64,000 nucleotides of DNA from Anaeramoeba flamelloides (taxonomy: Eukaryota > Metamonada > Anaeramoebidae): contig JANTQA010000029.1 in NCBI GenBank assembly GCA_027625915.1, forward strand, positions 7,192,001 through 7,256,000. The letters run 5' to 3'. The notes under the pieces were generated by a model. The model saw only the letters and a program-made list of their open reading frames with translations, was not told the DNA's origin and ran no database searches. Positions 44,201-53,426 of this stretch are shown here, one piece after another; positions within the stretch are counted from its first letter, which is position 1; each line of letters begins with the position of its first letter. The position numbers were made by a program, and so were the translations under genes.

Positions 44201-47113
44201 TTATTTTTCAAAGTATTTTTTGTAGTTCTTCCACAAACACAACAAGGTTTTGCTTTCTTGCTCATATTTTTTTTTATTTTTTGTATTTTTGCGAAAAGTT
44301 GAAAAAAAGCAACTTTCAAGAAAGCGAAAAAAATGGAAAATTTTTTTATTTCTATAAAAACAATAACTAAATTTAATTAATGTAATTTATCGGGATTTCA
44401 TTACTATACAAAGAAGTTTTTCACTTTGATTTCAAATCTATGTAATTGGCAAAAAAAAATTTCTAAATCTCTATTAATTTTACCTAAAAAAATTTAATAG
44501 AGACTAGTCTCTTAAGGCAAAATCTATAAAGTGATAAGTTTTTAAGAATAACAATTGGGTTCGAAATTTTCTTTTCATTGTATTTTTTTTTTATTTTGTT
44601 ATTTAGAGGTATTTGGATGAGGTAAAAAGTATAAAAAACCATTATTAGAATTGATAATCTTGTTGAGATTAGATCTTAACTCAAGCGATTTGAAACCAAC
44701 TGAAGCGAACTGGATCGGCATTTCAGTGTAATCTGTCAAGTTGTACTTAGACTGGTTTGAGAGGTCACCGAGTTGGTGGCTTGTAATGGGATTTTAAGAA
44801 AAAAATATTTGAAAATTTTTGATAAAGAATTGTTATTATTAAAAAATTTCCAAAAAAATCGAGGTTGCTCTATTGATTTTTAATTTACAAAATTCAAGAT
44901 GCAGCCTCAAAAGTTTGCACAAATAAACAAAACTATACCTTACAAAAACTGAGTAATACCATTATGTTTATATTGATGAATATATTTAAATAATAATTTA
45001 AATAATCCATTTGTTAATTTATCTAAGAAGTATTAGAAATAGAAATAGAAATAGAAATAGAAATCGGCATTCTGAAATCAGATCAACCATTAAGCAAATT
45101 ATTTATAAAAAAAAAACATATGCAATTTTTAATTTCTCTTTTTTCGATTTTATACAACTATTATAAAAAAAATAATAATAATAGCCCTTAGGATATTCCA
45201 AATTATCTGCAAAACCAAAGCCAATACCCCTTTACATTAACATTCCTGATTCGGGATTGGTGCCTGTTATTGTTGATACAACGATTAAAATCGGGGTTTT
45301 ATCAAAAAAATTCTGCGATTACTTTGCTTTAAAACAAAAATTACATTCCAAAAAATTATTTTTTTCATTGTTCCACATTATTTATAGTGGAGATCAAGAA
45401 GAAAAAAATTCATTAATTGCGTATGAATTGATTATTTTAAAGGATACCCTCTCCATTTACCAATGTGATATACTACCAATGTCCAACCTTAAACTTATTC
45501 CAAGAACATCCCAAAATTCCAAGGATATGGAAAGTAGGTCTTGGAAACTAACACATCTGAGCCATTCGAAAAGAAAAAGGAAAGTGATTAATGATAATTT
45601 AAATTTATGGGAAGAAATGGGATCAAAATCTTTTAATTTAATTTGGCAAACAGATTGCAATGACAATAAGGGCAATAAGAATAAGAATAAGAAGAAGAAG
45701 AATAAAAATAATGATTCCAAATTGCCATATCAAGATCGAATCAGGGCAGCTAGTTTTAATAGAACAGTTTCTATTATCAGCTCACCAAAAACATATAACC
45801 CAGAATTGGCATTGATTTTTATTGAAACGCTATTATTATTAAAGCAAGAGCAATTTATCGAGAAATTAATCCAAAGGTTCCACGTACCTTCAAATCATCC
45901 ACGAACAAACAAACCAATTTTAAAGCATTCTCGCAATCAAATCCAATTACTAGTTGCCAAAATTTTAGTCAAAGTTGTGAGGTCCTTTAAGCATTTATTA
46001 TCCTTGCAAGCTAAAGAAACAATCAAAACATTTACCCTCGATGTATTACAAAAGAGTGATAAGAAGGTAATTGAATGCGGAGATAAAATTTTAAAAATTC
46101 TTCAATCGACACAAATTGAAAGGCAATCGCCATTAGAAGTATTTGGCGTGATTGAAATCAATGTTGCAAGTCCAGAGTCTCCTAAAAAGCAATCAAAAAA
46201 AAAAAAATTGTTAGGGAGGAAAAAAAAAAATAAGAAGAAGAAGGACAACGATGGTAAAAAATTACAAAGAATTAAAAAGGGCAAAAAACCATCAATTCCC
46301 TTTATTCCAAGGTCTAATAGTTTCAGAAGAGCGCCACAGAAAAAAAATCCAGAATCGATCAGACCCAAGGAAACTGATTTTAAAAAATTAAAATTAACAA
46401 ACATCCATACGAAAGAATTAGCGAGACAATTATCTCTATACACCTATTCGCTTTATTCAAAAATTAACACAAAGGAATTATTTGACAAGGCTTGGTGCAG
46501 TAATAACAGAGAGAAATTAAGTCCAAATGTTGTCAAATTAATAGACAAATTTAACAGAGTTGCAGATCTTGTCTCAACAGAAATCTTAATGGCTGAAACC
46601 TTTAAAAAAAGAGCAAAGTTAATTGAAAGAGTAATCCAAGTCGGTATGTATTTAAGAGAAATGAATAACTTTGAAGATTTAGTGGCAGTTTTATCAGGGT
46701 TGGAAACTACACCGGTCAATAGACTACATGCAAGTTGGAAAAGAGTGCCTTCAACTTATTTGAACCAATATAAGAAATTAACTAAAGAAATTAGATTAGT
46801 TGACACTTGGCGATTAAAGCAGCTTTTCGACGAATGCCATTTGCCAGCAATACCTTACCTTGGAATATTTTTAACCGATATCACTTATATAGCAGACCTT
46901 CCAGTGAAGGTTGAAAACGGTCTATTGAATTGGATCAAATTAAAAAGATTTTACCGCACAGTCGAAATAATTAAAAGATTCCAAATCGTTCCTTATAATT
47001 TTTCCAAAATAGATGTTATCCAAGATTATTTCCTAAATAGTGATGTAATGAATGATAGCGAAAAATGGGAAAAAAGTTTATCCATTTTACCAAACCCAAA
47101 TAAAAAATTTTAA
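41255..47113 (+). CDS. Ras guanine-nucleotide exchange factor with tandem ubiquitin-fold N terminus
   Basis: Activates a Ras-like GTPase by GDP release. Supported exons: 41307-41924, a 22-nt micro-exon 44607-44628, and 45192-47113. Phases match (0, 0 to 1, 1) and give 853 residues from 41307. The N terminus has two or three repeated modules that look like FERM/talin F0-F1 ubiquitin folds (KIRLPNGKLKQYRISLNKTT; IHIEVSDE...; PLYINIPDSGLVPVIVDTT). Then comes a REM-like region (about 393-529), a Lys-rich linker with homopolymers (about 540-600) and the CDC25 domain (about 608-835). CDC25 shows ELARQLSLYTYSLYSKI, LREMNNFEDLVAVLSGLETT and PAIPYLGIFLTDITYIADLP, the conserved catalytic blocks. The start is unsure. 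The ATG at 41255 is followed by plausible protein but shifts frame near 41315, where an A-run occurs. Alternatively the exon opens at the ACTTAG acceptor (41301-41306) after an unseen first exon. Family certain; N-terminal fold inferred. Confidence 0.92.
42141..42878. mobile_element. Longer member of the ACTGGTATTTG family
   Basis: Begins ACTGGTATTTGTGATTTAAG and ends TTCAAATACCAG, with family text (GAAGTGAAAATTAATTCCCA) near the right end. About 740 bp against about 165 bp for the MITEs, so it may resemble the parent of the deletion derivatives. Internal text around 42650-42830 is similar to 54680-54820. Shortly after the left end it contains TTAAGGACTACGTT, the tip of the 56226 element. No intact frame recognised. 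Confidence 0.6.
43105..43235. repeat. AAAACCT-family repeat, partial copy
   Basis: GATAGATTTTCGTTAGGTTT, GAGTTTTCTATTTATTTGTG and GAAGTGTTATAGGTTTTTTT match the left half of 48770-49060. Confidence 0.6.
44003..44131 (+). pseudogene. Homeodomain-like fragment carried by the TIR element
   Basis: 42 codons open from a CTTTTAG acceptor-like site to TAA: NGYLEQLFKTSNLTKTKE then CKLKKWFQEKKEWYKKR. The WFQ-basic-W-KK pattern and an LEQLF helix resemble homeodomain helices 3 and 1 with a shortened middle. The matching region of the sister element (about 53860-53980) is interrupted by stops. Perhaps a captured exon; could also be chance in Lys-rich text. Confidence 0.3.
44158..44265 (-). CDS. Conserved 35-aa Cys-cluster ORF in the TIR element, copy 1
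   Basis: MSKKAKPCCVCGRTTKNTLK onwards to LFLDLHENIV. The same frame with the same length occurs at 54115-54008, differing only in the last residues. The CCVCG cluster resembles one half of a zinc-binding motif. It could be the first exon of the lost transposase or a captured gene; short length keeps this weak. Confidence 0.35.
   Translation of the reverse strand: MSKKAKPCCVCGRTTKNTLKNKPEKLFLDLHENIV
44629..45191 (+). other. RasGEF intron 3 with GC-richer coding-like island
   Basis: Donor GTATAA, acceptor CCCTTAG. Positions 44641-44796 are clearly GC-richer than the surroundings. They hold a minus-strand frame of 65 codons without start at its head, reading NPITSHQLGDLSNQSKYNLT and later SLELRSNLNKI, slightly reminiscent of a leucine-rich repeat. 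Probably an inserted gene fragment. An (AGAAAT)n microsatellite follows at 45035-45064. Confidence 0.5.
45035..45064. repeat. Microsatellite (AGAAAT)n in RasGEF intron
   Basis: Five tandem copies of AGAAAT, about 130 nt before the acceptor of the last exon. Confidence 0.85.
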
Positions 47114-47204
47114 TTCTTTTTTTTTTTTTTTTTCACTAGAATAATTTTTTTTTCTTTTCTATATGTTTTATATTTAAATGAATTTTCATGACATTTTAAT
47201 CTTA

Positions 47205-47662
47205 CTGTTGAGAGAAAAATGTTGGACACAGAAAAATGGTTGGACACCATTTTTAATTGGAAACATTAGTAAAATTGAAAATCAAATCCTATTGATAACT
47301 AGGTGAATTTTATATAAATCCAGGTTTAAATGTGTTAGACGTTCACTAATCTGTGGTGTGTGTAGAATACTCATTTGAATGGTTGATAACTCAAGTAGAT
47401 CATGCTATTTTAACAAAAATCCAAGTTGTAGTAAAGTTTACTATTAATTCTGAAAATGGTAATTTTTAAACTCGATTTAGATTATAAGAGATAATATTTC
47501 AAAAAAGTAGAATTACATTAATCCTTATTCCAATAAGTAGATTATTGTTATTTTCTTTAGTTATTTCACAAACGATTGAAATTAAAAATCATTTTCAGTA
47601 ATGTTCCCAATTAAAAATGCTGTCCATCCATTTTTCAGTGTCCAACATTTTTCTCTCAATAG
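47205..47662. mobile_element. TIR element (AATTGGGAAC family), copy 2, with long arms
   Basis: Left arm starts CTGTTGAGAGAAAAATGTTG and runs about 75 nt through GGACACC, TTTTTAATTGGAAACATTAG; the right arm is its inverse ending CAACATTTTTCTCTCAATAG. Flanked by TTA on both sides. The inner part of the arm is shared with 5293-5668. It sits about 90 nt after the RasGEF stop and may supply 3' UTR. Confidence 0.9.
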
Positions 47663-47691
47663 TTAGATCTTTTTCTATTTATTCTTTTTTC

Positions 47692-47694
<3 letters not shown>

Positions 47695-47729
<35 letters not shown>
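47695..47729. repeat. TA dinucleotide microsatellite
   Basis: About 17 uninterrupted TA units shortly after the TIR element. Confidence 0.9.
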
Positions 47730-47732
<3 letters not shown>

Positions 47733-48769
47733 ACAAATGAAAAGTTATTTCATTTATTATATAAAAAATACACTAATTTTTATTATTATTTATATCAAAA
47801 TGAAAATTATTCCAATTTTTCATCAAAATAAATCTTTTTTTATTTATTTATTTTTGAAGAGAGAAAATTACTTTTCTCTTCACTACAAGGAAAATTTAAA
47901 CACTGAAAATTAAAGTTAGCCAAAAGTATACATTGGATTCCAGTTTAACTTCTTTTATAAATTATTTTTTCAAAGTTATCATAATTTTATGTAATAAAAA
48001 AAGGATAGCTTGTTAACTCATTAAAATTCGAATACCCCCATTTTCAAAAATACCGACTTTTGAAAAAAACACATATTTTTGGGGTATTTTTTTTATTGAA
48101 AAAAGTTGAAATGAATTAATTTTTGATTGAACATTAAGATTGAAAAAAGAATAAATGTTAAAGCAATTTGCAGAAAACAATTGGGAATGTATATAAAAAT
48201 GCATACATGGAAAAAAATAAAATGATAAAAAATATTCCAAAAACAGATAAAAAATCAGATTTTCAATTTAATTTGGCAATATCTTTTGATTGAAATATTT
48301 TGTGCTATTTTAAAATTGAAAAATATGTTTCTTTTTCGACTATTAAAAAAATACTTGAAAATTATCTCTGTACTAAGTCAATTAAAAAATTCAAAAATTT
48401 TACAATTAAAAATGAAAAAAATATTACCGAAAAATTTCATTTTTTTTTCAATTCCTATTAATATCTATTAAAGTTGTAAACATTTTTGAAAATTGTTATG
48501 TATAATAATGTTTATTATATGAGTGTATTTCAAAAATACAAAATTTAAAGATTTTTTTTTGAAAAAATTTTCCATGTCTTGTTGTATGTAGTTAGTTTTT
48601 TCAGTACTTCAAAGAAGAGAGTAAAATTTTTGATTTTACACCTTTTTTTGAATTCAAGAAAACTGTTGTTAACTTTCTTTTTAATTTGAGTAACTAAAAG
48701 AAAAATTCTTTAATTTTCTATTTATTTCCCAAATTAAAAAAAATATTCATTAACTTTTTTTAAGTTTTC

Positions 48770-49060
48770 TCTTTATTGCAAAAATCAATAGATTTTCGTT
48801 AGGTTTTTTTGAGTTTTTGATTTATTTGTGAAGTTTTCTAGGTTTTTTTAAGGTTTTTTATTTTATATGTAAAATTTTCTGGGTTTTTTTTACACTTTTT
48901 AAAATAAACAGACAATATTAATAAATTTTCGGTTTATTTCGAAAGGTAAAAAAAACCTAACCAAAATCTATTGATTTTCACAAATAAAATAGAAAACCTC
49001 AAAAAAACCTGAACACTTCACAGAATCAAAAATAAAAACTCAAGAAAAGCCTAACAAAAC
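48770..49060. repeat. AAAACCT-family palindromic repeat, longest copy
   Basis: Left half TCAATAGATTTTCGTTAGGT then TTTTTTGAG; right half inverse-like AACCTAACCAAAATCTATTG, ACAAATAAAATAGAAAACCT. The whole block could fold back on itself. Confidence 0.65.
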
Positions 49061-49235
49061 ATTTACAGAATTTAAAAAAATCAAATAAAATCTTGGATTT
49101 TTTTCTATTCTTTTGAATTTTGGGAAAGTATTGTTCTGTTTTTTCTGGATTTTAGAAATTAAAAGATAATTGTTGAAATTTTTAATTTTGAAAAATATTA
49201 AGAACTTAAGCACTTGATAGTAAGAGTACAGCTTC

Positions 49236-49247
49236 ATAGTGACACCG
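49236..49247. repeat. Perfect GC palindrome ACACCGCGGTGT
   Basis: Twelve-base perfect palindrome with a CCGCGG core in otherwise AT-only surroundings. No associated gene recognised. Confidence 0.8.
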
Positions 49248-49694
49248 CGGTGTGAAATTAAAGTTTTGATGTTTTAATAAGTTTTACGTATTGTTTAAAT
49301 TTGTGACTAGTGGAATTTTCTAATTTAGTTCATCGAAAAACCTTTTATATCTAAATATAATTTATTTTTAATTCCTTATTTATCCGCCAATTAATATTCA
49401 CTTTCACAACTTTTAGAAAATATAGACCTGTTTTTAATTGTTTTACATTTACGAAACATGAATTTTTCTCTCAATTTATATTTTTTTTGGTATATTTTTA
49501 ATTTGATAGAACCAATTTTTGTTTCTTTTTTATAAACTAATTCACGTGAACAAATTTAATAAAATATAAAAAAAAACTTATAATTAATTTATTGAAAAAT
49601 TTTATTAATTCTATCACAATCACTGTGTATAATCAAATATTTCTTCAATCATAAAGTAAAAAAAATAAACACCAATTTTCACAAGGAAAAAATA

Positions 49695-49890
49695 TCAGAT
49701 AAAATCAAGATCATAAATTTTAATATCTTTTATTTAAATAATGTAATACTAAGAAACAAATTGAATTATTATCAAGAATCAATAATGGTAATTAATGATT
49801 TTGGATATTTAAATACTTTTTTGAAGATTGAATTTAATAGAGATGTTTTAAAATAAAATTGCCCCACTTTCTTGGAACTAGCTTAGTTGT
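49695..49890 (-). repeat. Dispersed repeat, inverted pair with 22558-22745
   Basis: Reads AATGGTAATTAATGATTTTG, GGATATTTAAATACTTTTTT, GCCCCACTTTCTTGGAA, the reverse complement of the 22.6-kb copy with moderate divergence. Confidence 0.7.
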
Positions 49891-50254
49891 TATCCTTTTA
49901 TGTAAAACTTTGAAACTAAAGACTTTAAAAATTCTACATTATGGGTAAATTAAAATTAATTGAAAAATGATTCTTTATCTTCAAAGTATTGATTTTTTTT
50001 TTGAGCATGATAAATTTGACTAATTAATAAATTCAAAAAAGATAATAATTGTATTGAAAAACGTTCATTGAAAATAAAAATTGTTTTTTTCAAAAAATTC
50101 TAAAATTATTTATTACAAATTTTGATTTTCAGCATTTCTTGATGTAAGTGAACTAAAAAAATGATAAGAATAAAATAATAATATAATAAAAATAGTCTCG
50201 GCGCTTTGAAAAAGCACAAAACAACAAAAAATTTTAGAATAAAATGAATTTTTT

Positions 50255-51475
50255 TTAATTTTTTTTTAGTTCAGGCTGGATATCAATTTCTCCTTTATTA
50301 CCATTATCCATATCAATATCATTATTATCAATATTATCAATTTCATTATTATCATCATCATCAACATCATCATCGTTGCTAAATTTATGGTTAATTGTTG
50401 TTTGATCAATTTGTTTCAGACGTTCAAGCGATTTTTTTAATTTTTGAATATCTGGTGAATTAGGATCATTGTTTTTTTTTCTTAGAGGGATATTTTGATT
50501 CTCATTATCTTTCATAAATAATTTTAAAAATGGTTCGTCTTCGTCACTATCTATTTGCTTTGAAATTGTGAAACCTTTAAATTTTGATTTATTTTTAATT
50601 AGAAAATTTGTGTGTTTGCTTGCAGTGATTCTACACTTACCATTTGATTTTTCACCTCTCCATACATAAAATTTCTTTTTGTTCGTTTGAATTAAATAAC
50701 AGTTTTTAGATTCAAGTTGTTGGATATTTGTTAATTCTCCTTTTTTTAATTCATTTATTGTTGATCCAAATATTTCCCAAATTGTTTCAATAATTTCTTT
50801 TGTATTCATATCACTCTCACTCTTAATCTCACTCTCATCCCCACTGCCACTCTTGTTATTGCTCTTGCTCTCGTTCTTGTGTTTGTTTTTACCAATATCT
50901 TTTTTGATTTTTTTCTGAACTTTTCTTGCATTTTTTGGGTTTTTACTAATAAGTTTTTTAGTTTTAACATTTGAATGTTTTTTTTGATTGGCTATTTGGC
51001 TTCTTGTTTTTTTATTGTGGTAAAATTTTCCATATGCAGACATACTATTCGATCGTTGTTGAGAATATTGGTACCTTTTATTTCCTGACCCAGTTCCAGT
51101 AACCCTAGCAGATTTCCCACTGTTATTAGTTGTTAGTCTTGTTTTAATCCCATTTCTTTGTTTGGTACTTTTTTGTTTGTTTTGGGATATTTTTTTTTTA
51201 GGTGCGGATTCTTTCTTTTTTTTTATTCTTAAAATCCTTTTTTTGACAACTTTTTTTTTGCTTTCATTAACTAGAGACTTTTTTGGAGCGCCACCTGTTG
51301 TTTCTTTTCGTTTTCTTTGTGACTCCTTGAGGTTCTTTTGCTTTGTTTCTTTTAAATACATTTTTTTTTTTGATTCTCTTGTTCTTGAAGATCGGATCCT
51401 TTTGTTTCTTTTTGGTAGAGGCTTGATTCTTCTTTTTGTTGGTAGTGGCCTGTGTGAATATCGTTCAGAATGCAA
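50255..51475 (-). CDS. Lys/Arg-rich protein with one gelsolin-like module
   Basis: About 406 codons. Residues 1-220 are extremely basic (KKRILRIKKKKESAPKKK) and look disordered. Around 225-330 is a single folded stretch whose core, LESKNCYLIQTNKKKFYVWR then GEKSNGKCR and, later, DEDEPFLKLFM, matches the gelsolin/villin pattern (L-S-x-DCYLL-x-T-x-x-K-x-FVWxG-x-x-S). The C-terminal 70 residues are Asp/Asn-rich. Gelsolin repeats bind actin, here perhaps as a filament-associated protein; the basic tail could bind acidic lipid or actin. The start is uncertain. The frame is open from 51562 but has no ATG before 51361; 51475 is a TTG. A likely acceptor (AAAAATAG, ending at 51547) suggests an unseen upstream exon. 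The reverse-strand frame 51162-51626 is a mirror of the Lys tract. Confidence 0.72.
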   Translation of the reverse strand: MHSERYSHRPLPTKRRIKPLPKRNKRIRSSRTRESKKKMYLKETKQKNLKESQRKRKETTGGAPKKSLVNESKKKVVKKRILRIKKKKESAPKKKISQNKQKSTKQRNGIKTRLTTNNSGKSARVTGTGSGNKRYQYSQQRSNSMSAYGKFYHNKKTRSQIANQKKHSNVKTKKLISKNPKNARKVQKKIKKDIGKNKHKNESKSNNKSGSGDESEIKSESDMNTKEIIETIWEIFGSTINELKKGELTNIQQLESKNCYLIQTNKKKFYVWRGEKSNGKCRITASKHTNFLIKNKSKFKGFTISKQIDSDEDEPFLKLFMKDNENQNIPLRKKNNDPNSPDIQKLKKSLERLKQIDQTTINHKFSNDDDVDDDDNNEIDNIDNNDIDMDNGNKGEIDIQPELKKN

Positions 51476-52146
51476 TCTTGAAGTGCTAAAAGATCGATCT
51501 ATTAAAGATTTGTTTTGTTTTTTTCTTCCACTTCTTGGAGAGTGCTCTATTTTTGTTTGTCGTTATTGTGATAATATTTGGTTTGAGAATTACAGGAAAA
51601 AAAAAAAAAAAAAATTTAATTTTTGAACAAACATTAAAATTCATACAAAGCTAAAGATCGATCAGATAAGAACCAAAATAATATTTCCTTGTGCCTAACA
51701 CAAGATGATCTCATTTATTTTCAAAGCTTTTTTTCTTTAAACGGTAACCAATACTTTTTACAAAAATAAAACCCATTTTTTTATGGAAGAGTCATTTGAA
51801 AAAAGTGAGCAACAAAGGTTTTTAAAAATTGTTGACTCAAATTGTTTAAAAGGGTGAATTAAGCAATTTTAAGAACACTTTTTCAAGACTTATGTTCATC
51901 ACTTTTTGAAACTGATAGATAAAAATAAAAGGTTTTCAAATTTTTAGTTCAATTTCGTTTTCCCTTGAACAAATTTTTTGACTGAGTGTTGAATAAAGAA
52001 TTTTTTTGATTTAAATGCTCAGAAACGTTGTAAAATTAGTTGATTTTTGAAATGCTCTTTGTACTGGTATTTGAAATTGATGGGATTAACTTCTACCATG
52101 GAGAAGTTTAATATTAAAGTGTGTTGCTATTGAATCTAGCCATTTT

Positions 52147-52656
52147 GGAAAAAAAGTGAAATAGGTAAAAAAATTTCAACACGATTTTTAAATTGGTAAA
52201 CCTTAATAGAATTACAGAAATCACAGAAATCACAGAAATCACAGAAATCACAGAAATCACAGAAATCACAGAAATCACAGAAACCTGAAAATAAAAAGTA
52301 AAATCAATTAAAAGAAGAAACAAATTAACTTGAAAGGATAATCCATTATATTATTTTTCAATCAAATCAACAAAACAATTTGAATCAACTTGATTGTTTT
52401 ATCGAAATCGTGATGAGTTGTTTTGGAGATCTCAAAAATAGTCGATTTTTTCAACAAATTTAAAATGATAGATAAATCAAAAGAAAAAACCCATATCAAA
52501 AGGTAGTATTATAAAAACTGATATTGTGTTTAATCCTCCATTTTGTCTTGATTCAGTTATTTTTACTTTTATTAAATGATCATTTCCAGGTTCTATTATG
52601 ATTCCAATTCAAGTAAGGTTCCGAATTAAAAAATTGTGTTGAACTTTTTTTTCCCC
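52147..52656. mobile_element. TIR element (AATTGGGAAC family), copy 3, with internal minisatellite
   Basis: Left arm GAAAAAAAGTGAAATAGG and right arm AACTTTTTTTTCCCC are decayed versions of the 5293-5668 arms. The interior (GTAAAATCAATTAAAAGAAG onward to AAAAACCCATA) aligns with 5345-5540. It is longer than copy 1 mainly because of the ACAGAAATC repeat. Confidence 0.75.
52214..52283. repeat. Minisatellite (ACAGAAATC)n
   Basis: Seven to eight near-identical nonamers inside the left part of the TIR element. Related, decayed AAAGAAATCA units occur near 56745-56790. Confidence 0.95.
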
Positions 52657-53426
52657 GTTTCTCTTTTTTTTACCAAATGGTAAATCACATTCGAGTACCA
52701 TGTTTCAAATGTCTCTAAAATTTTGATGAGTAAAGCTGTACTAAAAGTTTGATCTTATCAATTCTGATTTCGCATAAAAAATGATCCTTGTCTTCTTAGA
52801 AAATTCAAGAATATTGGCAAAAAAATCTGAATAGTAAATTATTTTTTTTTGTTGATCTCTAATTAAAAAAGCTACTTTTATATTAGTAAAAACCCCAACA
52901 ATTTCACGAAAAAAATCTGCATTTCGAGACAAATTTAAAAATTTTTTCATCAATATTCTGAATACTTCAAAGTTGCGAAATATCTTTCTTAAATTTGTCC
53001 CTAAATGTAGATTAGTTGGGAAAAAATTCAATGTTTTTAAAAAATTAAATAAATAACAAATAGAGATTATTGTTACAAATTATTTTAAAAATATTTAGAA
53101 ATGTTTCGAAAATACAACTAATTTCATAAGAAAGAGAACTAAAGTAATCATTCTTTTAGGCTATAGTAATTATTATTGAGTTAAATCTTGAAATTAAAAA
53201 ATTGAAAAAAAAATAGTTACTTTTAAGATTTCTAAATATTGCTTATTTGTTTCTTAATACTGGAATATTATAATTTTGGGTTTCAATATTTAGATTTGGA
53301 GATAGGAATTAAAAAAACAAATTTCAAAAATGAAAATTTTTAATTGTGTTCATTACTAGTTGTTGCAAAATAAATTGAACAAAATTTTCATTCAGCTTAC
53401 CAAAAAAGATTTTTAAATCATGTTAA

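Larger units (their letters stand above)
43576..44511. mobile_element. 0.94-kb TIR element (RGACTAG ends), copy 1, in RasGEF intron
   Basis: Flanked by TTAA on both sides. Left end GGGACTAGTTTCTATTAATT, right end inverse (AATTTAATAGAGACTAGTCT then C). Nearly collinear with 53427-54359, with few differences, so recent amplification. It carries two short frames. On the minus strand a 35-aa frame at 44265-44158 has the cluster PCCVCGRTTKN. On the plus strand 44003-44131 follows a TTTTAG acceptor-like site and ends with KLKKWFQEKKEWYKKR, which resembles the third helix of a homeodomain. No transposase recognised, so non-autonomous. Confidence 0.88.
41925..44606 (+). other. RasGEF intron built from transposons
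   Basis: 2.7-kb intron (GTAAAT donor, GTTATTTAG acceptor). It contains an ACTGGTATTTG-ended 0.74-kb element (42141-42878), an AAAACCT-family stretch (43105-43235) and the 0.94-kb RGACTAG element (43576-44511). Little intron sequence remains that is not repeat. Confidence 0.8.
47114..50254. other. Intergenic between RasGEF and gelsolin-like gene (convergent)
   Basis: Contains the TIR element at 47205-47662, a TA-repeat (47695-47729), the AAAACCT family (48770-49060), an ACACCGCGGTGT palindrome (49236-49247) and an inverted repeat copy (49695-49890). Frames at 48013, 48286 and 49040 are AT-composition artefacts. Confidence 0.6.

Noticed and set aside
44140-44370. 76-aa plus-strand frame repeated at 53990-54229
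   Set aside because: Identity between the two copies is explained by the recent duplication of the element. The frame is Phe-rich antisense of the CCVCG frame, which has better protein character.
43576-44511. Element pair considered as LTRs or a retroelement
   Set aside because: Ends are inverted, not direct, repeats, with no reverse transcriptase, primer-binding site or polypurine tract; it is a TIR-type DNA element.
51162-51626. 154-aa hydrophobic plus-strand frame
   Set aside because: Mirror image of the Lys/Arg-rich gelsolin-like gene; its Phe/Leu content is purely antisense to Lys codons.
52214-52283. Regular repeat considered as a CRISPR array
   Set aside because: Units are nine bases in direct tandem without spacers, in a eukaryotic genome.
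52114-52323. Frame with a VIS repeat on the minus strand
   Set aside because: Encoded by the ACAGAAATC minisatellite inside a transposon; no protein family.
52741-53031. 96-codon minus-strand frame
   Set aside because: No domain, no exon partners and AT-driven composition; kept only as an intergenic remark.
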